A DNA stretch of 17,748 nucleotides from Acholeplasmataceae bacterium (lineage in GTDB: Bacteria; Bacillota_I; Bacilli_A; Izemoplasmatales; Hujiaoplasmataceae). Shown one piece after another: positions 1 through 7,335 of this stretch. The stretch spans positions 1-17,748 of the forward strand of contig JAAYZB010000046.1 in the NCBI GenBank assembly GCA_012515085.1, written 5' to 3'. The notes under the pieces were generated by a model. The model was not told the DNA's origin and made no database searches. It saw only the letters and a list, made by a program, of their open reading frames with translations. Position numbers and translations under genes: made by a program. Within the stretch, counting starts at the first letter, position 1. Every line of letters begins with the position of its first letter.

Positions 1-456
1 AAGTATCGGCTGTTGATTGCGAAAAAAGCACATAAATTCAATCTCAAGCTGGATTTCGACGATCGATTTCAGGAAGGCTTGATCGTGCTCTATCGATCGA
101 TCCTCAAGTACGATGAGCACTATGATAAAACGTTCACGCGATATTTTGAGCATAATTTGGAAAATCACCTCATTTCGCTTTATCGGAAGGAACGAAATTA
201 CGGCAAGTTTTTGATGAATAAAGCAGCGGCGCTGATCGACTATTCCGTCGACGAGTCCCACCGTAATTATTATTCGGAACTAGAGATCGCCCAAGCGCTC
301 TCTGAACTATCCGAATTTGAGAAAGCGGTGTTTCGAGTGCGGTTTCTCCTCAAGCGAACACCAGCGGAATCGGCAAAGAGTCTCGATTGTCAGATCAAAC
401 AAATCTATAATGCCGTAGATCGGATCCGAGCCAAGATAAAAATGCACTTGGAATGA
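1..456 (+). CDS. SigH-like RNA polymerase sigma-70 family factor (5' end missing)
   Basis: This frame is open to the left edge, so the N-terminus lies outside the window; a TTG at 13 is not a credible start. The visible 151 codons carry the end of sigma region 2, with an F-D-D-R-F-Q-E-G-L pattern matching the core-binding helix (DLxQEG in the family). A C-terminal helix-turn-helix of the region 4 type follows. The last segment, QIYNAVDRIRAKI, closely resembles the end of Bacillus SigH (region 4, recalled as xIDNALQRxKxKL). Position directly before rpmG-secE-nusG is also where sigH sits in Bacillus. SigH-type factors direct core polymerase to stationary-phase, competence or sporulation promoters; which of these applies here cannot be told. 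The gene ends at TGA (454-456), 8 bases before the next promoter. Another alternative sigma factor of the same family is possible. Confidence 0.8.
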   Translation, partial: KYRLLIAKKAHKFNLKLDFDDRFQEGLIVLYRSILKYDEHYDKTFTRYFEHNLENHLISLYRKERNYGKFLMNKAAALIDYSVDESHRNYYSELEIAQALSELSEFEKAVFRVRFLLKRTPAESAKSLDCQIKQIYNAVDRIRAKIKMHLE

Positions 457-464
457 TGATTTTC

Positions 465-493
465 TTGACATTCCCAACGTTTTTTGATACAGT
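465..493 (+). promoter_or_regulatory. Promoter of rpmG-secE-nusG
   Basis: TTGACA (465-470), a 17-base spacer and TACAGT (488-493), with TG at 485-486 forming an extended -10 (TGATACAGT). This is a near-consensus housekeeping promoter. Transcription would start near 500, leaving a leader of only about 20 bases before rpmG. Confidence 0.8.
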
Positions 494-518
494 TATTAAA
501 GCAAGTGAGATGATAAAT

Positions 519-665
519 ATGAAAGGCAAAGTGGCCCTGATTTGTCAGGAATGCTTATCGAGGAACTACGAAATCAAAAAGCAAGAACATCGCTCGACCC
601 GGTTCGAGGCCACGAAGTACTGTAATAAATGCAAAAAGCATACCTTGCATAAAGAAGGCAAGTAG
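519..665 (+). CDS. rpmG: 50S ribosomal protein L33 (zinc-ribbon form)
   Basis: A 48-residue protein of the large ribosomal subunit. It starts MKGKVALICQECLSRNYE and ends YCNKCKKHTLHKEGK, the typical L33 layout; Bacillus L33 is about 49 residues. Two CxxC pairs (CQEC and CNKC) mark the zinc-binding C+ paralogue rather than the cysteine-free C- form. The frame is open further upstream, and an in-frame ATG at 510 would add MIN. I prefer ATG at 519 because it matches the family N-terminus and leaves room for a weak ribosome-binding site (AAGTGAG, 503-509) inside a very short leader. secE follows after 9 bases, the usual order in Firmicutes. Confidence 0.92.
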   Translation: MKGKVALICQECLSRNYEIKKQEHRSTRFEATKYCNKCKKHTLHKEGK

Positions 666-674
666 GAGGCACCC

Positions 675-1199
675 ATGGCAGATCTGAATAAAACGACTCC
701 GGAAGCCCCGGAAAAAACAAAAAAAATCAAAGTGAAAAAGAATGCTTCATCGACACCGGAAAAAGAACAAAAACATTCCCGTGTCATGGAGATTTTGAAA
801 AAGGAATATGCGTTTGAGAACTGGTTGCTTGCGATTTTGTCTCCAGTGCTCATCTTGTATGGCGTTTATATCTTGATCGGCAAATTTGGTTCGGTCAACT
901 TGGTCAACGTCCTCGGCAGTTCCGGAATCGGCTTCATTGACTTTTTCTTCAACACCCCATTAAAACGCATTTTAACTGGCGTATTTTTAGTGCTGATCGG
1001 ACTTTTGGTAATCATCTATTTGGCAATCCCATTCTTGCGTCCGAGCATTGCCGAAATGAAAAAGGTCAGTTGGCCGACGTCAAAATCATTGGCGATCAAT
1101 ACCTCTCGCGTCTTTCTCTTTCTCGTGTTGCTCATGGTTGTCTTCACATTATATGGCTTTTTGCTGGAACCGCTGTTTTCTTGGCTGTTCTCGCTCTAG
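675..1199 (+). CDS. secE: Preprotein translocase subunit SecE, long three-helix form
   Basis: SecE is the small clamp subunit of the SecYEG protein-conducting channel in the cytoplasmic membrane. The diagnostic segment is E-M-K-K-V-S-W-P-T (127-135), the amphipathic hinge motif, followed by the conserved membrane helix at about 145-165. At 174 residues it is far longer than the single-helix Bacillus SecE (about 60). It has a charged, lysine-rich N-terminal tail (1-45) and two additional predicted membrane helices (about 50-69 and 99-120), like the three-helix layout of E. coli SecE (127 residues), with an even longer tail. ATG at 675 follows a strong AGGAGG (665-670). It lies between rpmG and nusG and is co-transcribed with them. 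Identity rests on the hinge motif plus context. Confidence 0.93.
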   Translation: MADLNKTTPEAPEKTKKIKVKKNASSTPEKEQKHSRVMEILKKEYAFENWLLAILSPVLILYGVYILIGKFGSVNLVNVLGSSGIGFIDFFFNTPLKRILTGVFLVLIGLLVIIYLAIPFLRPSIAEMKKVSWPTSKSLAINTSRVFLFLVLLMVVFTLYGFLLEPLFSWLFSL

Positions 1200-1216
1200 T
1201 CTAGGGACACTCACCA

Positions 1217-1762
1217 ATGATGATCAACAACAAACGCCTCTGGTATATCGTTCAAACGTATTCCGGCTTTGAAAACTCCGTCAAAGAAAACCTCTTGCGC
1301 CGGATCGAAACCATGCAGATGGAGAATCTGATCTTTCAGGTCATGATTCCCGAAGAAATGAGAACCGAAAAGAAAGCTGACGGATCGATCAAAGAAAAAA
1401 TGGTGAAAATGTTTCCGGGATACGTCTTCATCGAAATGATTGTGACCGACGATTCCTGGTTCGTGGTACGAAACACCCCCGGAGTCACCGGATTCTTGGG
1501 TAGTAGCGGCGGTGGCACCAAGCCAGTTCCTCTTTTGCCTGATGAAATCAATCCGATCCTGAAAAAATGCGGGTTGTTGCAGGTTCAAAAGCTGAATGCC
1601 CAACCCGGACAAAACGTCAAAGTCGCAAGCGGACCCTTTGCCGGACAAATCGGCATCATCGATGCCATCGACGATGAAAAGGGAAAAGTCAATGTCTTGG
1701 TGGAGATGTTCGGTCGGAAAACACCAATCGAACTCGACTTTGCGGAAATCGAAATCATTTAA
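1217..1762 (+). CDS. nusG: Transcription termination/antitermination factor NusG
   Basis: A 181-residue NusG. The N-terminal NGN domain (about 7-115) begins R-L-W-Y-I-V-Q-T-Y-S-G-F-E and contains the F-P-G-Y-V-F-I-E core and R-N-T-P-G-V-T-G-F-L-G. The C-terminal KOW domain (about 128-181) contains P-G-Q-N-V-K-V-A-S-G-P-F-A-G. NusG binds the RNA polymerase clamp, alters pausing and links polymerase to Rho or to ribosomal protein S10. Two tandem ATG codons are present; the first (1217) is nearer the ideal distance from AGGGA (1203-1207) than the second (1220). It is the last gene of the rpmG-secE-nusG unit, with an intrinsic terminator just after it. Length and motifs are ordinary for the family. 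Confidence 0.97.
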   Translation: MMINNKRLWYIVQTYSGFENSVKENLLRRIETMQMENLIFQVMIPEEMRTEKKADGSIKEKMVKMFPGYVFIEMIVTDDSWFVVRNTPGVTGFLGSSGGGTKPVPLLPDEINPILKKCGLLQVQKLNAQPGQNVKVASGPFAGQIGIIDAIDDEKGKVNVLVEMFGRKTPIELDFAEIEII

Positions 1763-1780
1763 CGGATTCTTTAAAATATA

Positions 1781-1816
1781 AACCCGAAGGTTCAATCTAC
1801 CTTTCGGGTTTTTTTT
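1781..1816 (+). terminator. Intrinsic terminator after nusG
   Basis: AACCCGAAGG (1781-1790) pairs with CCTTTCGGGTT (1800-1810), with one bulged T and a 9-base loop. The stem runs into eight T's (1809-1816). It separates nusG from the ABC transporter unit. Confidence 0.9.
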
Positions 1817-1839
1817 GTGGCGCACTTGAATAAAAAGAA

Positions 1840-1869
1840 TGGCAATCTTCACTTTGCCCGTGCTATAAT
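1840..1869 (+). promoter_or_regulatory. Promoter of the ABC transporter pair
   Basis: TGCTATAAT (1861-1869) is a perfect -10 with an extended TG. The best -35 candidate (TGGCAA, 1840-1845) is poor, so recognition probably depends on the extended -10. Start is predicted near 1876, about 50 bases before the first gene. Confidence 0.65.
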
Positions 1870-1924
1870 GAATACATTCAAGCAAATAATTTCCTTAAGT
1901 TTGAAAGGAGCTGGTTCATCCATT

Positions 1925-4225
1925 ATGCTGAAGCTCGTTGATGTATCCAAGTATTATACCGCGAACGGTACCGTCGCCTTAGGTCTTCGCAAAGCGACGA
2001 TGGAACTCCATCTCAATGAATTCGTGGCAGTCGTCGGTGAATCCGGATCCGGTAAAACGACGCTCTTGAACGTCATTTCCGGAATCGACACTTATGAAGA
2101 AGGCGAGATGTATTTAAACGGCGAGGAAACGTCTTATTATTCCGCCGCCGAATGGGAAGAGTATCGCAAGAGATACATCGCCTTCGTCTTTCAAAATTAT
2201 AATTTAGTGGATTCCTTCACGGTATTGCAAAATGTCGAATTACCCTTGATTTTGTCGGGCGTGCCGGCCAAAGAAGCGAAGAAACGGGCACTCGCGATTA
2301 TCCAACGTGTCGGGATGGAAAAACACATTCATCATAAGGCCACGCGTTTGTCCGGCGGACAAAAGCAACGGGTCGTCATCGCCCGGGCCTTGGCCAAGGA
2401 CTGCCCGATCATCGCGGCCGATGAACCGACCGGAAACTTGGACTCTGTTTCCGCCCGGCAAATTATCGAGTTACTGTATGAAATATCCAAAGACAAACTG
2501 GTCATCATGGTCACCCACGATTATGATCAAGTGAAAGAATTCGCCACCCGAAAGATCCGAATCTATGATGGCGAGATCGTGGAAGACCTCGAAGTCGTCA
2601 AAACAGAAAAAAGCGATTTGCCGGTGATGCCGGAAGAAACTCCGAAAATCAATTTGAAAGAGCAATTTCGTCTGGCACTTCGATCGCTCTTTTCTGTTCC
2701 TAAAAAATCCATCTTGATGATCCTTGTCTTTTTTATTTTCGCATTTTTGGTGGTCATGGTGTATGGCGCGACCAAAATATCCATGTCTGGATCCTATTAT
2801 TTTCCCAGTCGGGAATTCTTTAGTAACAACAGCGTGTCAAGGATCGTGGTTCGCAAACAGGATCGAAGCATCTTTGAAGCGGCAGACATTGCCGAACTGG
2901 AAGCTCTCTCTCATGTTAAAACACTCATATCTCAGGATTATCTTTTGGATTTGCCTTTTTATCTCCGATCGGTGTTGCCGGTTGCAGAGTTCGACAATCA
3001 AATGCTTTATTTGGAATCGACCCAATTATTGCCCTATCGCATCATCGATAGCGAATCACTATTGTTTGCCGGAGAGTTGCCGGAAGCGGAGAATGACGTG
3101 CTGCTTGTGATGCCGGCAACCGACATTGACAGCGAGGAGGAGCAAACGCTTTATTTGGATCGCGATTATCAGATTGAGTATAGTGATTTCTCAGGTCTGG
3201 CAGATTCAGAAACATATCGAGTGAGTGGCTTGGTACGGGCAAACGACATCTATATGTCCGATGACACCTACCTGATCGTGAGCGATGATCGCTTTCAGGA
3301 ATTGACAAATCAAGTCTATCCCAACTTGATGACGAATGCGAAGTATGACCTGGATTCGGATGCTTTAGACTCCGCTAATCGATACTATTATGATGATTGG
3401 TTGAATGAATCAATACAATATTACAGTTCTTTATACCCCATCATTCTCGATCCCACTCTCGCAGAGGATGTTATTTTATTGAACCCTGACCTCCAGTATT
3501 ATTTCTGCGAAGAGTCGGAGGCTTGTGGAACATACCCTGGGGAACTTGTATTTCAAGACGTGTATAAGACAACGATAATTTCCAATCTTGAGCTTGGCAT
3601 CGCGATAGCACCGGGAGACTATGTGTTGAAAGTAAGTCCAGAAGTATATGATCAAATATTCTATGACGAAGTGTATCAAGTAACGGTGTTCGCGGATAGC
3701 GATATCAACGTCGACCGATTGGTATCACGAATCGCAACGATTCAATCGGGAGGCGAGAGCAAATACAAGACGGCATATCCCTTTGGCATCGAGCCGGTCG
3801 ATCAAATCAATCAGGCCATCCGTTTCTTTGAGACGATTGCAATGGTGGCTACGCTCATCGTCACTATCCTTGGGGCCACCTTTATCAGTTATCTGATTTT
3901 CCGTGCCATCATCAACACAAAACTCAGAGATTATGCGATTTATCGGACAGTGGGAGCAAATCAGAGTATCATTCGGAAAGAAATCCACTTGGAAAACTAC
4001 TTGATTGTGTCATTCAGTTATGCGCTCTTTGTGATTTTGTTATTGATGTTTCGATTCTTTGTGGAAGTGGACCAATACAATCTCTTTTATGCCTTAAAGC
4101 AATTTGAGTGGTTGGATTATCTGATATTCTATGGAATTTTGGTCTTGATGTCACTGCTCATCTCTTCCCGCTATTGTGGTCGAATCTTCGGTAGCACGGT
4201 GCAAACCGCGCTGAAGACGGAATAG
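1925..4225 (+). CDS. MacB-like ABC transporter: ATPase fused to FtsX-type permease (first of pair)
   Basis: A 766-residue half-transporter of the cytoplasmic membrane. The N-terminal ATPase (about 1-225) has Walker A GESGSGKT (38-45), Q-loop Q90, signature LSGGQ (142-146), Walker B ending D166-E167 and H-loop H198, all intact and of the LolD/MacB type. One membrane helix follows (262-281), then a large acidic, tyrosine-rich extracytoplasmic region (about 282-635), then three helices (about 638-662, 693-713, 730-747). That is the MacB topology. The ectodomain has a close cysteine pair (C528, C534). MacB-family proteins act as mechanotransducers that export peptides, toxins or lipoproteins, or confer antimicrobial resistance; the substrate here is unknown. 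The frame runs back to 1817, inside the nusG terminator; ATG at 1925 gives the normal ATPase N-terminus, though AAAGGAG (1904-1910) is a rather distant 14 bases away. A homologous partner follows after 14 bases. Confidence 0.9.
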   Translation: MLKLVDVSKYYTANGTVALGLRKATMELHLNEFVAVVGESGSGKTTLLNVISGIDTYEEGEMYLNGEETSYYSAAEWEEYRKRYIAFVFQNYNLVDSFTVLQNVELPLILSGVPAKEAKKRALAIIQRVGMEKHIHHKATRLSGGQKQRVVIARALAKDCPIIAADEPTGNLDSVSARQIIELLYEISKDKLVIMVTHDYDQVKEFATRKIRIYDGEIVEDLEVVKTEKSDLPVMPEETPKINLKEQFRLALRSLFSVPKKSILMILVFFIFAFLVVMVYGATKISMSGSYYFPSREFFSNNSVSRIVVRKQDRSIFEAADIAELEALSHVKTLISQDYLLDLPFYLRSVLPVAEFDNQMLYLESTQLLPYRIIDSESLLFAGELPEAENDVLLVMPATDIDSEEEQTLYLDRDYQIEYSDFSGLADSETYRVSGLVRANDIYMSDDTYLIVSDDRFQELTNQVYPNLMTNAKYDLDSDALDSANRYYYDDWLNESIQYYSSLYPIILDPTLAEDVILLNPDLQYYFCEESEACGTYPGELVFQDVYKTTIISNLELGIAIAPGDYVLKVSPEVYDQIFYDEVYQVTVFADSDINVDRLVSRIATIQSGGESKYKTAYPFGIEPVDQINQAIRFFETIAMVATLIVTILGATFISYLIFRAIINTKLRDYAIYRTVGANQSIIRKEIHLENYLIVSFSYALFVILLLMFRFFVEVDQYNLFYALKQFEWLDYLIFYGILVLMSLLISSRYCGRIFGSTVQTALKTE

Positions 4226-4239
4226 GGGTTGTGGCGACA

Positions 4240-6678
4240 ATGATTAACGTAAAAAACCTCAATAAAACCTTTAATAAAGGCCGTCAAAATGAAATCCACG
4301 TGATTGATAACACGACACTTCAATTCCCGGAAACCGGACTCGTCGCCATCACCGGACCGTCCGGATGCGGGAAAACGACGCTACTAAACGTCATCGGCGG
4401 GCTCGACCGCTTCGACAAAGGCGAAATTGATTTCGACAACATCCATATTACGAGTTACATTCCAGCTCAGTGGGACATCATCCGCAACAAGTATGTCGGG
4501 TATATTTTTCAGAATTATTATCTCTTGACAGATAAAACAGTATCCGAAAACGTTGAAATCAGTTTGAATATGGCCGGTCTTTACGACAAAGATCAAATTG
4601 AGGAGCGGATCAACTATGTGCTTGAGAGCGTCGGAATGTATCATTACCGGCGACGAAACGTACAAGCCTTGTCCGGCGGCCAGCAACAACGAGTAGCGAT
4701 TGCCCGGGCAATCGCCAAAAATCCAAAAGTCGTTTTGGCCGACGAACCGACCGGCAACCTAGATGTGAATAACACTTTTGAAATCATGAGCATCATCAAA
4801 AAGATCAGCCAAACCTGTTTGGTCATATTAGTCAGCCACGAAAAGGGATTGGTAGATTTTTATGCCGATCGGGTCATTGAAATCATGGATGGCAAAGTAG
4901 TCAAAGACTATCAGAATGAAGGAAATCGAACGTTGGAACACGTCGATAACCGCAATATCTATCTCAAGGATTTGTCAAAAATCACAGGGAATACCCCGAT
5001 TGAAGTGGAATATTACACCGATAACGAGGATGCCGACAAACCCACGGTAAAACTGATCTATAGCAACAATACCCTTTATGTCAAAGCCGACGCCTTAACC
5101 AAAATCAAGTATTTGACTGAGGATACCGATATTCGTCTTATCGATTCACATTACCGCAAGCCGGAAACCCAAGATGCAACGCAACACACCTTTGATCTAG
5201 AACAATTCAAGCCGATCGAACCGAAAAGCGAACGGACGTCCTTTATCCGTTTTCGGGATACGATCAAAACCGGTTTTTCCAAATTGTTCCGAAAACGGAA
5301 ACTGGTTTCAAAAATGTTTTTGGTTGCGTATTTCATCATCAGTTGCTTGATTGTCTACAATTTAGCGACGATTACGAATCTCTTGGGCATCCGCGATGAA
5401 GATTTTTTAAGCACGGGACGGAATTTTATTTCGCTCACCATCGATCGCGAAATGGCTTATGAAGACGTCATCGATATCTTGGATAGTACTTCGGTCACAG
5501 GGATCAGCTATTATCCGAATTCCCGAAATGTAAATGTCGTTTACAATGATTTCTATCAAGCGGGCTTAGATAAAGGTTATTATTACTCAGAATATGTCTA
5601 TGCCCATCCCGTTACCATCGAACAAGCAGACGATCCAGAGCTGGTGGAGGGAAGACTACCGGAAAACAATCGAGAAGTGGCCATTGATGTCTGGTTGGCG
5701 GATGACATTCTCAATACGCAAACGGTTGTGAATCTCGGTGGCAGCAGTTATAAGGATTTGTTAGGAGCCGGAATTTCAAACAGTCGAACAGAATTATCAT
5801 TATCCGAAGTGACCATTGTGGGAATCGTACGAACGGAATCACCGATCATGGTGCTGTCGAATGACAACCTCGGGTTTTTTGCGAGCTATTCGGGGGTGAT
5901 TCCGCTTGGAATGGCTGCCGGATATTATACGCTTCAGGAAGGCCGAAACCCGCAATTCACAGGAGAAGTGATCGTCTCAACAGAGGAAGATCTCTCAATC
6001 GGCGATCTGATCGGAGTCGCATACGGTGACGACTTAGAAGTCGTGGGTATCTATGGATCGGCAGATTTCAACTATCGCGTCGTGACAGAAGATCAATTAG
6101 CGAGTCTGGCGATCCATTATGCGATGAGGGAACTGGATTATTATTGGTCGGATAAAGTGAAGCTGTTGTTGACATCACCTGACAATGATACCGCGATTGC
6201 CGAAATTGAGGCAATGGGCTATGAAGCGGATAATGTTTATCAGGTTCAAAGAGACCAGCACATCGCCAATCGTCAGTCGCAAGTTGCCGGAAAGCTTCGA
6301 ACGATTCTGATTTCCATCGTCGGTTCGTTGATCTATTTGGTCATCATGATGCGTTCAAGCATGTTGGGACGAGTCAAGGAAATCGGTGTTTACCGCTCGA
6401 TTGGCGCTACGAAGCGCGATGTCTATAAAATCTTTATTGCTGAAATCTTGGCATTTACGACAGTGGCATCGCTTATTGGCTATCTTGTCATGTCGTTTTT
6501 GATCATCCAGATTCAACAGTTGAATCCCTTGGCGACCAACGAATTCTATTTCCCCTTCCATATTTTCATCGCCGGCATCACCGGGATTTATCTGATGAAT
6601 CTGATCTTTGGCATGTTGCCAGTCTTTTCGTTACTAAGGAAAACACCGGCAGAAATCAATGCCAAATACGAATTGTAA
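4240..6678 (+). CDS. MacB-like ABC transporter: ATPase fused to FtsX-type permease (second of pair)
   Basis: An 812-residue protein built like its upstream neighbour. The ATPase (about 1-220) has Walker A GPSGCGKT (39-46), LSGGQ (144-148), D168-E169 and H200. A hydrophilic linker of about 140 residues follows, longer than in the first protein. Then come membrane helix 1 (about 359-378), a large ectodomain without cysteines (about 379-685), and helices at about 688-707, 735-757 and 775-798. The cytoplasmic stretch after helix 2, G-R-V-K-E-I-G-V-Y-R-S-I-G-A, is the conserved FtsX/MacB coupling segment. ATG at 4240 sits 11 bases after AGGGG (4224-4228), which overlaps the previous stop codon; a GTG at 4231 is too close to that site. 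Both proteins have intact ATPases, so each could work as a homodimer, or the two could pair as a heterodimer. Substrate unknown. No clear terminator follows, so transcription may continue into rplK. Confidence 0.9.
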   Translation: MINVKNLNKTFNKGRQNEIHVIDNTTLQFPETGLVAITGPSGCGKTTLLNVIGGLDRFDKGEIDFDNIHITSYIPAQWDIIRNKYVGYIFQNYYLLTDKTVSENVEISLNMAGLYDKDQIEERINYVLESVGMYHYRRRNVQALSGGQQQRVAIARAIAKNPKVVLADEPTGNLDVNNTFEIMSIIKKISQTCLVILVSHEKGLVDFYADRVIEIMDGKVVKDYQNEGNRTLEHVDNRNIYLKDLSKITGNTPIEVEYYTDNEDADKPTVKLIYSNNTLYVKADALTKIKYLTEDTDIRLIDSHYRKPETQDATQHTFDLEQFKPIEPKSERTSFIRFRDTIKTGFSKLFRKRKLVSKMFLVAYFIISCLIVYNLATITNLLGIRDEDFLSTGRNFISLTIDREMAYEDVIDILDSTSVTGISYYPNSRNVNVVYNDFYQAGLDKGYYYSEYVYAHPVTIEQADDPELVEGRLPENNREVAIDVWLADDILNTQTVVNLGGSSYKDLLGAGISNSRTELSLSEVTIVGIVRTESPIMVLSNDNLGFFASYSGVIPLGMAAGYYTLQEGRNPQFTGEVIVSTEEDLSIGDLIGVAYGDDLEVVGIYGSADFNYRVVTEDQLASLAIHYAMRELDYYWSDKVKLLLTSPDNDTAIAEIEAMGYEADNVYQVQRDQHIANRQSQVAGKLRTILISIVGSLIYLVIMMRSSMLGRVKEIGVYRSIGATKRDVYKIFIAEILAFTTVASLIGYLVMSFLIIQIQQLNPLATNEFYFPFHIFIAGITGIYLMNLIFGMLPVFSLLRKTPAEINAKYEL

Positions 6679-6717
6679 TTCTCTGGCGAGAAACACCGCC
6701 GTTTCGAGAAAAAAACC

Positions 6718-6747
6718 TTGACATTTTGAAAGGGTCTATTGTATAAT
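6718..6747 (+). promoter_or_regulatory. Promoter of rplK-rplA
   Basis: TTGACA (6718-6723), an 18-base spacer and TATAAT (6742-6747): both hexamers are perfect consensus. Start is predicted at about 6754, giving an untranslated leader of about 80 bases with two RNA structures. Confidence 0.88.
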
Positions 6748-6753
6748 AATCCA

Positions 6754-6774
6754 GCGTGTGCTGAAGACACACGC
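6754..6774 (+). promoter_or_regulatory. Hairpin at the 5' end of the rplK transcript
   Basis: GCGTGTG (6754-6760) pairs perfectly with CACACGC (6768-6774) around a 7-base loop. It begins at or next to the predicted transcription start. No T-run follows, so it is not a terminator. A 5' cap-like stem that slows mRNA decay, or spacing for the L1 site just downstream, are guesses. Confidence 0.6.
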
Positions 6775-6776
6775 AG

Positions 6777-6813
6777 GCGTGGGAGGACAATATAGTCCAT
6801 CAACCACATCACG
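6777..6813 (+). promoter_or_regulatory. Probable L1-binding mRNA element before rplK
   Basis: GTGG (6779-6782) pairs with CCAC (6804-6807), and GGAC (6785-6788) pairs with GTCC (6795-6798). The two helices are split by an asymmetric internal loop, GA on one side and ATCAA on the other. GTGGGAGG ... ACCAC is the same pattern as the L1 site in 23S rRNA, as I recall it from E. coli (GUGGGAGG ... AAAUACCAC). L1 repressing translation of its own operon through such a mimic is established in E. coli and archaea. Assignment here is by motif, structure and position. Confidence 0.75.
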
Positions 6814-6833
6814 AAATCAAGGAGGTGTCTTTC

Positions 6834-7259
6834 GTGGCTAAAGATATTAAAACCGTTGTCAAGTTGCAGATCCCCGGTGGGAAAGCGACTCCGGCTCCGC
6901 CCGTAGGACCGGCTTTGGGGCAAGCGGGAATCAACATCCAGCAGTTCTGTGTCCAATTCAACGACAAGACCAAAGAACAAGCCGGCAGCATTATTCCGGT
7001 GGTCGTGACCGTTTATGACGACCGCAGCTTTACATTCATTACCAAAACGCCCCCGGCGAGCGATTTGTTAAAGAAAGCTTGCAAGATTCAAAAGGGGTCC
7101 GGCAATTCCAAAAAAGATACAGTTGGAACGATCACTCGCGAACAGCTAAAAGAAATCGCGGCGATCAAAATGTCGGATTTAAACGCAAATGATATCGAAG
7201 CAGCGTCGCGGATCATTGAAGGATCAGCGAGAAACATGGGAATTGTCGTAGTCGACTAA
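6834..7259 (+). CDS. rplK: 50S ribosomal protein L11
   Basis: A 141-residue L11, normal length. It binds the GTPase-associated centre of 23S rRNA at the base of the L10-L12 stalk and helps factor binding. The N-terminal domain carries K-L-Q-I-P-G-G-K and P-A-P-P-V-G-P-A-L-G-Q-A-G, the conserved proline-rich linker region; the C-terminal rRNA-binding domain carries S-F-T-F-I-T-K-T-P-P-A and D-L-N-A-N-D-I-E-A-A. GTG at 6834 gives the family N-terminus MAKDIKTV and sits 6 bases after AAGGAGGTG (6819-6827); a GTG at 6825 lies inside that ribosome-binding site and is rejected. First gene of rplK-rplA, with its own promoter and L1 element. Confidence 0.97.
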   Translation: MAKDIKTVVKLQIPGGKATPAPPVGPALGQAGINIQQFCVQFNDKTKEQAGSIIPVVVTVYDDRSFTFITKTPPASDLLKKACKIQKGSGNSKKDTVGTITREQLKEIAAIKMSDLNANDIEAASRIIEGSARNMGIVVVD

Positions 7260-7281
7260 TTTGTTGTAAAACCATATACAT

Positions 7282-7320
7282 CTATATATGGGAGGACATT
7301 TCCGTTATAACCAGATATAG
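7282..7320 (+). promoter_or_regulatory. Second probable L1-binding mRNA element, before rplA
   Basis: CTATAT (7282-7287) pairs with ATATAG (7315-7320), then an A/G mismatch, then TGG (7289-7291) with CCA (7311-7313). An inner helix GGA (7294-7296) with TCC (7301-7303) closes a CATT loop. The internal loop has GA on one side and GTTATAA on the other, as in the copy before rplK. The last bases overlap the rplA ribosome-binding site AGGAGG (7319-7324), so folding or L1 binding could block translation start. Inferred from the match to the first copy and to the 23S L1 site. Confidence 0.72.
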
Positions 7321-7335
7321 GAGGAAAAATCAAAA

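Noticed and set aside
1..456. Complete sigma gene starting at TTG (13)
   Set aside because: The frame is open to the window edge and a start there would cut through sigma region 2; the gene is truncated by the window.
1211..1885. Minus-strand frame of 224 codons opposite nusG
   Set aside because: It runs opposite a clear nusG and its terminator, has a low-complexity histidine/phenylalanine-rich product and no recognisable domain.
1817..1924. Upstream extension of the first ABC gene from a GTG at 1817
   Set aside because: It starts at the end of the nusG terminator and precedes the promoter at 1861-1869; ATG at 1925 gives the normal ATPase N-terminus.
6679..6717. Possible terminator after the second ABC gene
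   Set aside because: Only a weak GAAAC/GTTTC stem is visible, followed by A's and not T's on the + strand.
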